Shown piece by piece: positions 1-5,765 of a stretch of 7,856 bases of DNA. Where the stretch lies: NCBI GenBank assembly GCA_046590705.1, contig JBKJUK010000301.1:1-7856 (forward strand). The letters are read 5' to 3'. The stretch comes from JBKJUK01 sp046590705 (GTDB lineage Bacteria; Acidobacteriota; Thermoanaerobaculia; Gp7-AA8). Numbering within the stretch: the stretch's first letter is position 1; each line of letters starts with the position of its first letter. The translations under genes were made by a program, and so were the position numbers. The notes below the pieces were generated by a model that saw only the letters and a program-made list of their open reading frames with translations, did no database searches and was not told where the DNA came from.

Positions 1-930
1 CTCAGCCTTGAACTTCGTGTGTGGCTTGATCGATCCGGTCTTCGCGAGGACCTGTCCCCGCTCGACGTCTTTACGCTCAGTACCGCGGAGAAGAATTCCG
101 CAGTTGTCGCCTGCCTGACCTTCGTCGAGCAGTTTTTTGAACATTTCGACACCGGTGACGATCTTCTTGACGGTCGGACGGATTCCGACGATCTCGATTT
201 CATCGCCAACCTTGACTTTGCCACGCTCGATACGACCAGTGACGACCGTTCCACGACCAGAAATCGAGAAAATGTCTTCGACCGGCATGAGGAACTCACG
301 ATCGATGGCACGTTCCGGAATCGGAATGTACGAGTCGACGGCGTCCATCAGTTCCATGATCTTCGAACCCCATTCCGACTTCGCGTCGCCGCTCTCGAGA
401 GCCTTGAGGGCAGATCCACGAATGATAGGAATATCGTCACCAGGGAAGTCGTACTTGGAAAGCGTCTCACGGATCTCCAGCTCGACGAGCTCGAGAAGGT
501 CCGGATCAGCGGCGTCGACCTTGTTGAGGAAAACGACCATGGCCGGAACACCGACCTGGCGCGCAAGAAGGATGTGCTCTTTGGTCTGCGGCATCGGTCC
601 GTCAGTGGCGGCCACGACCAGGATTGCGCCGTCCATCTGCGCTGCACCGGTGATCATGTTCTTGACGTAGTCAGCGTGGCCGGGACAGTCGACGTGCGCG
701 TAGTGGCGCTTGGCAGTCGAGTACTCGACGTGCGCAGTGGCGATGGTGATACCGCGCTCGCGCTCTTCCGGGGCTTTGTCGATCTGGTCGAAGGCAACGT
801 AATTCGCTGTTCCCATCGAAGCCAGGATGCGGGTGATTGCCGCTGTGAGCGTGGTTTTTCCATGGTCGACGTGACCAATCGTTCCGATGTTGACGTGGGG
901 CTTACTGCGATCAAATTTTTCTTTAGCCAT
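1..930 (-). CDS. tuf: Translation elongation factor EF-Tu (partial, C-terminus beyond left edge)
   Basis: EF-Tu is the GTPase that carries aminoacyl-tRNA to the ribosomal A site in the cytoplasm. The first 310 codons are present, against about 395-400 in the family, so roughly the last 85-90 residues (most of domain 3) are off the window. The GTPase domain shows the P-loop GHVDHGKT at residues 19-26, the switch I end RGITI at 59-63, DCPGH at 81-85, NKVD at 136-139 and GSALKALE around 173-180. Domain 2 follows (FSISGRGTVVTGRIERG), and the visible part ends at KPHTKFKAE in early domain 3. ATG at 928-930 is chosen because a perfect AGGAGG lies 8 nt upstream (939-944) and the N-terminus MAKEKFDRSKPHVN is the family norm. 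It is the last str-operon gene visible, 94 nt after fusA. No promoter of its own could be identified in that gap. Confidence 0.98.
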   Translation of the reverse strand, partial: MAKEKFDRSKPHVNIGTIGHVDHGKTTLTAAITRILASMGTANYVAFDQIDKAPEERERGITIATAHVEYSTAKRHYAHVDCPGHADYVKNMITGAAQMDGAILVVAATDGPMPQTKEHILLARQVGVPAMVVFLNKVDAADPDLLELVELEIRETLSKYDFPGDDIPIIRGSALKALESGDAKSEWGSKIMELMDAVDSYIPIPERAIDREFLMPVEDIFSISGRGTVVTGRIERGKVKVGDEIEIVGIRPTVKKIVTGVEMFKKLLDEGQAGDNCGILLRGTERKDVERGQVLAKTGSIKPHTKFKAE

Positions 931-938
931 CGCTACAA

Positions 939-944
939 CCTCCT
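939..944 (-). promoter_or_regulatory. Strong Shine-Dalgarno site of tuf
   Basis: The minus strand reads AGGAGG, a full anti-16S match, 8 nt before the tuf ATG. It is the strongest ribosome binding site in the window. This fits the high expression needed for EF-Tu and fixes the start codon. The fusA and rpsG sites are weaker. Confidence 0.85.
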
Positions 945-1024
945 GAAGTTCTGCGCTTTCCGAATGTGCGAAACAGACAACTGGATGGCCGGGCGCCGAG
1001 ACGCTCGGACCATCAATTCAACGA

Positions 1025-3103
1025 CTAACCTGCCACCTTGGCGATGATCTCGTCAGCAATGTTCCGCGGTGCAGGCTCGTAACTCGAGAACTGCATCGTG
1101 TAGCTGGCGCGACCCTGCGACATGGAACGGAGCTGCGTCGCATAGCCGAACATCTCCGAGAGCGGAACAAACGCGCGAATGGCTTTTGCGCCTGCGCGCT
1201 CTTCCATCTGCTGAATCCGGCCACGACGACGGGAAAGATCTCCCATCACATCACCAGCAAAATCTTCCGGCGTTACGGCCTCGACGTCCATGATCGGCTC
1301 GAGCAGAATCGGGTTGGCGCGCTTCGCACCTTCCTGATACGCCATGGAACCGGCGATTTTAAACGCCATTTCCGAAGAGTCAACATCGTGGTACGAACCG
1401 TCGTACAGAATTGCCTTGATTCCCGTCATCGGGTAACCGGCGACAATTCCCTTTTCCATGGCTTCTTTGATGCCCTGCTCGACCGGCTTGATGAACTCAC
1501 GCGGGATCGAACCACCGACCACTTCGTTCACGAACTCGAAGATCGTTCCGTCCGTAAGCGGCTCGAAGCGCATCTTCACATGACCGTACTGACCCTTACC
1601 ACCCGACTGACGGACGAACTTGCCCTCGGCCTCTGACTTCTTGGTGATGGCCTCGCGGTACGCGACCTGCGGCTTACCGACGTTCGCAGCGACGTTGAAC
1701 TCACGCACGAGACGATCAACGATGATCTCGAGGTGAAGCTCACCCATTCCACGAATGATGGTCTGATTGGTCTCAGGATCCGTATGGACCTTGAAGGTCG
1801 GATCTTCCTGCATGAGCTTGGCGAGCGCCAGTCCCATCTTTTCCTGGTCAACCTTGGTCTTCGGCTCGATGGCGACGGCGATGACCGGATCAGGAAAGTT
1901 CATGGCCATGAGCACGATCGGCTTGTTCTTCTCGCAGATCGTGTCACCGGTGATGACGTTCTTGAGTCCGACCGCAGCGGCAATGTCGCCCGCCCATACT
2001 TCCTTGATCTCTTCGCGCTTGTTCGCATGCATCTTCAGCAGACGCCCGATACGCTCAGTGGTTCCCTTGGTCGAGTTGAACACGGCCGTGCCTGACTCGA
2101 TGTGTCCCGAGTAGACGCGGAAGAAGGCCAGCTGACCAACGAACGGATCGGTGGCGATCTTGAAGATCAGACCAGAGAACGGCGCGTTGTCCGCTGCAGG
2201 ACGCTCATCCGGCTCGCCACTGTCAGGGTTGGTACCAATGATCGACGGGATGTCCACCGGCGAAGGAAGGTAGTCGACCACTGCATCAAGCAACGGCTGC
2301 ACACCCTTATTCTTGAATGCTGATCCGCAGACGACCGGCGTGATCGTGCCCGACAGAGTTGCCTCACGAAGCGCCTTCTTCAGCTCGGCCTCGTCGATTG
2401 CTTCACCAGCCAGATACTTCTCGAGCAGTTCGTCATGAGACTCGGCGATCGACTCGACCATCTTCTCGCGATAATGCTCAGCGTCGGCCTTGAACTCAGC
2501 AGGAATCTCTTCGATTTCGTACTTGGCGCCCATGGTCTCGTCGCGGAAGATCAAAGCCTTCATCTTGACGAGATCAATGACACCTTTGAACTTCTCTTCG
2601 GCACCGATCGGGATCTGCAGAGGGACCGCATTCTTTCCGAGCTTCTTGCGGATCTGCCCGACCACTGCCTCGAAGTTCGCACCGACGCGATCCATCTTGT
2701 TGACGAATGCGATACGGGGAACGCCGTAGCGGTCAGCCTGGCGCCAGACGGTCTCGGACTGCGGCTCCACTCCACCGACTGCACAGAAAACACCGACTGC
2801 ACCGTCGAGTACACGAAGCGAACGCTCAACCTCGGCCGTGAAGTCCACGTGACCGGGGGTATCAATGATGTTGATGCGGTGGTCGCCCCACATGGCGGTC
2901 GTAGCTGCGGAGGTGATGGTGATTCCACGCTCCTGCTCCTGAACCATCCAGTCCATGGTGGCAGTGCCGTCATGAACTTCTCCGATCTTGTGGGTGATGC
3001 CCGTATAAAACAGGACACGCTCGGTCGTCGTCGTCTTACCGGCGTCGATGTGAGCCATGATCCCGATGTTGCGCTGTTTGTCGAGTGCGACCTGTCTAGC
3101 CAT
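1025..3103 (-). CDS. fusA: Translation elongation factor EF-G
   Basis: EF-G is the cytoplasmic GTPase that drives ribosomal translocation; with RRF it also splits post-termination ribosomes. The product is 692 aa, close to the usual 690-705. The G domain has AHIDAGKT at residues 17-24, RGITITSAATT at 59-69, DTPGH at 81-85, NKMD at 135-138 and SAFKNKG at 261-267. Domain II follows at about 295-400, then domain III with RGMGELHLEI around 451-460. Domain IV contains GSIPREFIKPV at 531-541 and the decoding-centre tip SYHDVDSSE, with H572 equivalent to E. coli H583. Domain V ends with MFGYATQLRS and GRASYTM. The frame is open upstream to 3250, but ATG at 3101-3103 is chosen because MARQVALDKQRNIGIMAHIDAGKT is the family start and a modest AAGG site lies 8 nt before it. 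The stop is TAG. An unusually long 328-bp gap separates it from rpsG. Confidence 0.98.
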   Translation of the reverse strand: MARQVALDKQRNIGIMAHIDAGKTTTTERVLFYTGITHKIGEVHDGTATMDWMVQEQERGITITSAATTAMWGDHRINIIDTPGHVDFTAEVERSLRVLDGAVGVFCAVGGVEPQSETVWRQADRYGVPRIAFVNKMDRVGANFEAVVGQIRKKLGKNAVPLQIPIGAEEKFKGVIDLVKMKALIFRDETMGAKYEIEEIPAEFKADAEHYREKMVESIAESHDELLEKYLAGEAIDEAELKKALREATLSGTITPVVCGSAFKNKGVQPLLDAVVDYLPSPVDIPSIIGTNPDSGEPDERPAADNAPFSGLIFKIATDPFVGQLAFFRVYSGHIESGTAVFNSTKGTTERIGRLLKMHANKREEIKEVWAGDIAAAVGLKNVITGDTICEKNKPIVLMAMNFPDPVIAVAIEPKTKVDQEKMGLALAKLMQEDPTFKVHTDPETNQTIIRGMGELHLEIIVDRLVREFNVAANVGKPQVAYREAITKKSEAEGKFVRQSGGKGQYGHVKMRFEPLTDGTIFEFVNEVVGGSIPREFIKPVEQGIKEAMEKGIVAGYPMTGIKAILYDGSYHDVDSSEMAFKIAGSMAYQEGAKRANPILLEPIMDVEAVTPEDFAGDVMGDLSRRRGRIQQMEERAGAKAIRAFVPLSEMFGYATQLRSMSQGRASYTMQFSSYEPAPRNIADEIIAKVAG

Positions 3104-3177
3104 TGTCAGTCCCTTACCTGCACGGAGAGTCCCCCACGAAAAGCAGGCTCTGCCCGCCAATCCGCCAGGGATCCGCA

Positions 3178-3197
3178 GCCGGACGTTGAAATCCGGC
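3178..3197 (-). repeat. GC-rich hairpin in the fusA leader
   Basis: A perfect 6-bp inverted repeat (GCCGGA / TCCGGC) encloses an 8-nt loop. A second GCCGGA copy on the minus strand, at 3221-3226, could pair with the same TCCGGC arm, so two mutually exclusive stems are possible. No T-run follows, so it is not an intrinsic terminator. Confidence 0.45.
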
Positions 3198-3208
3198 ACC
3201 GACGACGA

Positions 3209-3223
3209 CGGAGCAAAACTCCG
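3209..3223 (-). repeat. Small hairpin with T-rich loop in the fusA leader
   Basis: On the minus strand CGGAG and CTCCG flank the loop TTTTG, a 5-bp stem. Its outer edge overlaps the GCCGGA copy at 3221-3226, so it would compete with a longer-range stem formed by that copy. Confidence 0.4.
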
Positions 3224-3234
3224 GCATCGTGTTG

Positions 3235-3246
3235 ATCTCGCGAGAT
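3235..3246. repeat. 12-bp perfect palindrome ATCTCGCGAGAT
   Basis: The site is a perfect 12-bp palindrome about 132 nt upstream of the fusA start. As DNA it resembles a dimeric-regulator half-site pair; as RNA it would form only a 4-bp stem with a CGCG loop. No known regulator can be assigned. One such palindrome is expected about every 4,096 positions at equal base frequencies, so chance is not excluded. Confidence 0.4.
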
Positions 3247-3307
3247 ACAAGCGTCGCGATCCAACCAGTTTTTACTCTTCTATTTCCCGTTGCTCGGCCC
3301 GGAACCG

Positions 3308-3322
3308 CAGAGCCAGGCTCTG
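3308..3322. repeat. 15-bp palindrome CAGAGCC-A-GGCTCTG
   Basis: Two perfect 7-bp arms surround a single central base. The right half, CAGGCTCTG, recurs at 3144-3152. In the transcript the 3' arm plus one base (3307-3314) could instead pair over eight base pairs with 3146-3153, closing a loop of about 150 nt. No terminator-like T-run follows. Confidence 0.45.
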
Positions 3323-3431
3323 TGTTATCCGATCCGAGACGGAGCATCGGGGGGAACTTCATACTGCCGTGGTGTCTTACAACTACGTCGAGCGGCGAGG
3401 TATTGCACCCTCACCACCCGAGTACTCCTTG

Positions 3432-3902
3432 CTACCAGCGATAATGCGCGAAGGCCTTATTCGCTTCTGCCATCTTGTGCACATCTTCGCGCTTCTTGAT
3501 GGCGTTACCGCGATTGTTCGCCGCATCGAGAATCTCGCCGGCAAGCTTGTCCTGCATGGTTTTCTCACCACGTGAAGTGGCGTACGTGATCATCCAGCGG
3601 ATCGCAAGCGAAGCACGACGCGAGGGACGAACCTCGATCGGAACCTGATAGTTCGATCCACCAACACGGCGGCTCTTCACTTCCAGGGCCGGCTTCACGT
3701 TGTCGATCGCCTTCTTGAAGATCTTGATCGGGTCATCTTTGGAACGGTCCTCGACTTTCTTGAGGGCACCGTAAAAAATGCCCTCGGCCACGGCCTTCTT
3801 CCCCTGAATCATCAATGAATTGATGAACTTGGTGACGAGCTGGCTGTTATAGACCGGATCGGGCAGTACTTCTCTCTTGGGAACTTCTCTTCTTCTCGGC
3901 AT
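3432..3902 (-). CDS. rpsG: 30S ribosomal protein S7
   Basis: S7 is a primary assembly protein of the 30S head. It binds the 3' major domain of 16S rRNA and contacts E-site tRNA. The product is 156 aa, the standard length. It opens MPRRREVPKREVLPDPVYNS, contains the S7 signature region at about residues 19-46 (NSQLVTKFINSLMIQGKKA then FYGA), and has GGSNYQVPIEVRPSRR at 81-96 and the long-helix segment RWMITYATSRGEKTM at 102-116. It ends with KAFAHYRW. ATG at 3900-3902 follows an AGGA site 9 nt upstream that lies in the 17-nt gap after rpsL, suggesting translational coupling. In E. coli S7 represses its own mRNA by binding an rpsL-rpsG spacer of about 100 nt; here that gap is too short for such an element. 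The stop is TAG. Confidence 0.98.
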   Translation of the reverse strand: MPRRREVPKREVLPDPVYNSQLVTKFINSLMIQGKKAVAEGIFYGALKKVEDRSKDDPIKIFKKAIDNVKPALEVKSRRVGGSNYQVPIEVRPSRRASLAIRWMITYATSRGEKTMQDKLAGEILDAANNRGNAIKKREDVHKMAEANKAFAHYRW

Positions 3903-3919
3903 TGAAATCTATCCTGACG

Positions 3920-4294
3920 TTAAACTTTCGGGCGCTTAGCGCCGTACTTGCTGCGACCCTGCTTCCGTTTCGCCACGCCAACCGTATCGAGCGTTCCGCG
4001 AATGACGTGATACCGCACGCCCGGCAGATCCTTGACTCTTCCACCGCGGATGAGCACGATCGAGTGTTCCTGAAGATTGTGGCCGACACCCGGGATGTAG
4101 GTCGTCACTTCGATACCATTCGTAAGACGTACACGGGCCACTTTACGAAGCGCCGAGTTCGGCTTCTTCGGAGTCGAGGTGTACACGCGCGTGCAGACGC
4201 CACGACGCTGCGGGCTCGACTGCAGGGCCGGCGATTTAGTCTTCGACTTCATCGCGTTGCGGCCTTGTGCTACCAGCTGGTTAATTGTCGGCAT
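3920..4294 (-). CDS. rpsL: 30S ribosomal protein S12
   Basis: S12 sits near the decoding centre of the 30S subunit and controls the accuracy of tRNA selection. The product is 124 aa, the usual length. It contains SPALQSSPQRRGVCTRVYT, TPKKPNSALRK at residues 41-51 and IRGGRVKDLPGVRYH at 82-96, and ends with the basic tail GRSKYGAKRPKV. The residues whose mutation gives streptomycin resistance, K43 and K88 (counting Met), are both wild type. D89, the usual methylthiolation site, is present. ATG at 4292-4294 follows an AGAGGA ribosome binding site. It is the first gene of the minus-strand operon, about 65 nt downstream of the predicted transcription start. Position 70 is Val rather than the Glu of E. 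coli; I recall hydrophobic residues there in other bacteria, so I do not treat it as a defect. The stop is TAA. Confidence 0.98.
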   Translation of the reverse strand: MPTINQLVAQGRNAMKSKTKSPALQSSPQRRGVCTRVYTSTPKKPNSALRKVARVRLTNGIEVTTYIPGVGHNLQEHSIVLIRGGRVKDLPGVRYHVIRGTLDTVGVAKRKQGRSKYGAKRPKV

Positions 4295-4340
4295 TCGTTT
4301 CCTCTAAGGCTTTTTAAGACGGAAAACAGTCGTATCCACT

Positions 4341-4354
4341 ACGAGGGGTCTCGT
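4341..4354 (-). promoter_or_regulatory. Hairpin at the 5' end of the rpsL leader
   Basis: On the minus strand ACGAG and CTCGT form a perfect 5-bp stem with a 4-nt loop. It lies within about 5 nt of the predicted mRNA start. By position it could protect the 5' end of the operon transcript, as 5' hairpins do in other mRNAs; that role is inference. Confidence 0.4.
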
Positions 4355-4365
4355 TGGGAACGCGC

Positions 4366-4394
4366 ACTCTACTCAGAGGCCATTGCTTTGTCAA
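4366..4394 (-). promoter_or_regulatory. Sigma70-type promoter of the str operon
   Basis: The minus strand carries a perfect -35 TTGACA (4389-4394), a 17-nt spacer and a -10 TAGAGT (4366-4371, 4 of 6 to consensus). Transcription would start near 4357-4361, giving a leader of about 65 nt before rpsL. The discriminator after the -10 reads GCGCG. GC-rich discriminators are typical of ribosomal promoters under stringent (ppGpp) control, so that regulation is likely but inferred. This is the only strong promoter I can see in the window. Confidence 0.8.
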
Positions 4395-4487
4395 CCCCAT
4401 GTTCGTCGCTCAACAGGATGGTTTCGAACTAAAATTCCGGAGTCGAAGTCCCTCGCTGCCCGCGGCTGGCCGGTTCATACTACCAAG

Positions 4488-5738
4488 GTGGACCAGGCCC
4501 GCGCACGCCGATTACGAGCAGTTTTGTTCAGCCTGGCGGCAGCTCTGGCTTTCGCCGCCTGGGGCGGAATGCAGGGCTGGCTGCGGGGAGGGCACCGGAT
4601 CGACGAGGCGCACAAGATCTCCGAGGCCGCTTTCCTGCGACTCGCGCTGGCCGGGGACGCAGAATCGCCATTCTGGACACAAAACCGTGTCGACCGGTTC
4701 AATCCGCCGATTGGAAAGTTTCTCTTCGCCGCCGCCATTCTCGCGGCGGGCGAGGAACTACCTCGCCTTCCCACGCTCTCTCTGCTCGCGCCCGACAACG
4801 GTCTCATGCCCGGGCTGCCTCCGCCCCCGCCAGGGCAGTCGCAACTCCTCCTGCCCTGCCGGATTCTCGCTTTTTCGGCGACATCAGTGGCTGTTTTCCT
4901 TGCCATGCTCCTTCTATTCGAATCTGGACACGCCATTGCTGCTCTGCTCGCTCTACTGCTTTTCGCGACCAATTTCGTCACGGCCACGCACGGTGGTTCA
5001 GCAATCTTCGATCCCCTGCTCCTGGTGTTCGCTCAGGCAACAATTGTTGCGCTGGTGTATTGGCTCGGAAAACCCGATCGACCCAGGCGCCTTCTGCTCG
5101 CGCTCATAGCCGCGGCACTGGTCGCATTCGCCACACAAATCCGCTTGTCCGCCGGTCTGCTTGCTGTGCTCACAATGGCTGTGTTTGTTCTCGGTGCGAT
5201 TCGCGAGAAGCGAGCCGCAACCCTCGAGTCAGCGGCTGTTTTCGCGCCCGCATACATCCTTTTGTCAGTGGCCATGAATCCGTATTACTGGGCAGGAGTG
5301 AAGTCGGTGGGCTCGTTCATACCGACAGTGGTCGCGCGGGTCGGGTTACAGCTGGAAGATGGTGGTGTCCTGATGGCCGCACTGCGGCGCTCAGGGGGAA
5401 CGTTCGCATCTAAGGCTGAGAAGTGGTCGTTCGTATCCGAGACGCTGTTTGGCGACTTCAGCGGCATTCTCCTGCTGGTCACGCTCGTGGCCGGCATCGC
5501 CTCAGTGGCGCGCTACGGCCGCGATCTCGATCGACTCACAGGCGACATCATCATCGTTCATCTTCTGGCCGCGGTGCTCTTCGTGATGTGGCTGCCTCTG
5601 CCCTGGCCCCGTTACCTTCTCGTGCCCCTGCTTCCGCTCACCGTCGCTGCCGTCGCCGCTTCAACGCCGCTGCTGCACATCGTCAGGCAACGGATGATGG
5701 AAGCGGTCACAGCGAGCCGCCGAGCGATTGAACGTTGA
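4488..5738 (+). CDS. GT-C fold (PMT/GT39-like) membrane glycosyltransferase candidate
   Basis: The 416-aa product looks like a polytopic transferase that uses a polyprenyl-phosphate sugar donor on the outer face of the inner membrane. After a basic N-terminus and first membrane segment (about 10-27), the first external loop has RIDEAHKISE; D39 and E40 fit the acidic catalytic motif of GT-C enzymes. NPPIGKF at 72-78 resembles the family's HPPLGK motif. Further segments lie near 128-145, 147-164, 173-193, 201-218, 222-237, 247-264, 326-341, 353-369 and 377-392. The late motif PRYLLVPLLPL (374-384) is typical of PMT/ArnT-like proteins. Start choice is uncertain: the frame opens at TTG 4383, but that codon is flanked by the rpsL promoter elements, so GTG 4488, just before the basic stretch, is preferred. 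It has no clear Shine-Dalgarno site. Donor and acceptor are unknown. A pentaproline run lies at 111-115. Confidence 0.75.
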   Translation: MDQARARRLRAVLFSLAAALAFAAWGGMQGWLRGGHRIDEAHKISEAAFLRLALAGDAESPFWTQNRVDRFNPPIGKFLFAAAILAAGEELPRLPTLSLLAPDNGLMPGLPPPPPGQSQLLLPCRILAFSATSVAVFLAMLLLFESGHAIAALLALLLFATNFVTATHGGSAIFDPLLLVFAQATIVALVYWLGKPDRPRRLLLALIAAALVAFATQIRLSAGLLAVLTMAVFVLGAIREKRAATLESAAVFAPAYILLSVAMNPYYWAGVKSVGSFIPTVVARVGLQLEDGGVLMAALRRSGGTFASKAEKWSFVSETLFGDFSGILLLVTLVAGIASVARYGRDLDRLTGDIIIVHLLAAVLFVMWLPLPWPRYLLVPLLPLTVAAVAASTPLLHIVRQRMMEAVTASRRAIER

Positions 5739-5765
5739 GCCCGACGCTACAATCTACATCCATCT

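Larger units (their letters stand above)
3104..3431 (-). other. Long non-coding rpsG-fusA intergenic region with several inverted repeats
   Basis: This 328-bp gap separates two genes that are usually close together. I find no credible protein in it: the open frames here overlap each other, lack recognisable motifs, and one is only an upstream extension of the fusA frame. It holds a 7-bp-arm palindrome (3308-3322), a 12-bp perfect palindrome (3235-3246), two GC-rich hairpins (3209-3223 and 3178-3197) and a 9-bp direct repeat, CAGGCTCTG, at 3144-3152 and 3314-3322. I found no convincing -35/-10 pair on the minus strand and no hairpin followed by a T-run, so neither a fusA promoter nor a terminator can be asserted. 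Inference: it may be a structured fusA leader or an mRNA processing region within the operon transcript. Confidence 0.6.
4295..4487. promoter_or_regulatory. Divergent intergenic region between rpsL and the glycosyltransferase-like gene
   Basis: These 193 bp separate two divergent genes and hold the rpsL promoter and leader. For the plus strand the best candidate is TAAAAT at 4430-4435 (5 of 6 to the -10 consensus), but it has no recognisable -35 at 16-18 nt, so a plus-strand promoter is only tentative. It would give a leader of about 45 nt to the GTG at 4488. The AT-rich patch at 4425-4438 lies about 65-80 bp upstream of the rpsL start and could also serve that promoter. Confidence 0.5.

Noticed and set aside
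996..1008. CCGAG-ACG-CTCGG hairpin in the fusA-tuf gap as a terminator
   Set aside because: It is a 5-bp stem with no T-run on the minus strand, and tuf follows with a strong ribosome binding site, so termination is unlikely.
931..1024. Internal tuf promoter
   Set aside because: TTG-type hexamers occur, but none has a -10-like partner at 16-18 nt.
19..1047. 342-codon open frame on the plus strand across tuf
   Set aside because: It is antisense to tuf, its protein is rich in D, R and T with no domain-like pattern, and the minus strand is unmistakably EF-Tu.
2435..3235. 266-codon open frame on the plus strand across fusA
   Set aside because: It is a complementary-strand shadow of EF-G codons, with no recognisable motif or ribosome binding site.
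3104..3250. N-terminal extension of fusA by 49 residues in the same open frame
   Set aside because: The extension does not resemble any EF-G, while the internal ATG at 3103 gives the standard family N-terminus with a ribosome binding site.
3057..3575. Open frames in the rpsG-fusA gap (plus strand here, and minus strand 3114-3362)
   Set aside because: They are low-complexity or arginine-rich, overlap one another and known genes, and lack motifs. The plus-strand one runs antisense into rpsG.
4383..4487. TTG start at 4383 for the PMT-like protein
   Set aside because: It would place 35 non-hydrophobic residues ahead of the first membrane segment and overlap the rpsL -35 element; the AGAGG before it is only 3 nt away. 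GTG 4488 fits the topology better, though neither start is proven.
4354..5109. 251-codon plus-strand frame offset from the PMT-like gene
   Set aside because: It is rich in S, R, C and P with no membrane-protein pattern, whereas the overlapping frame shows clear GT-C-like motifs.
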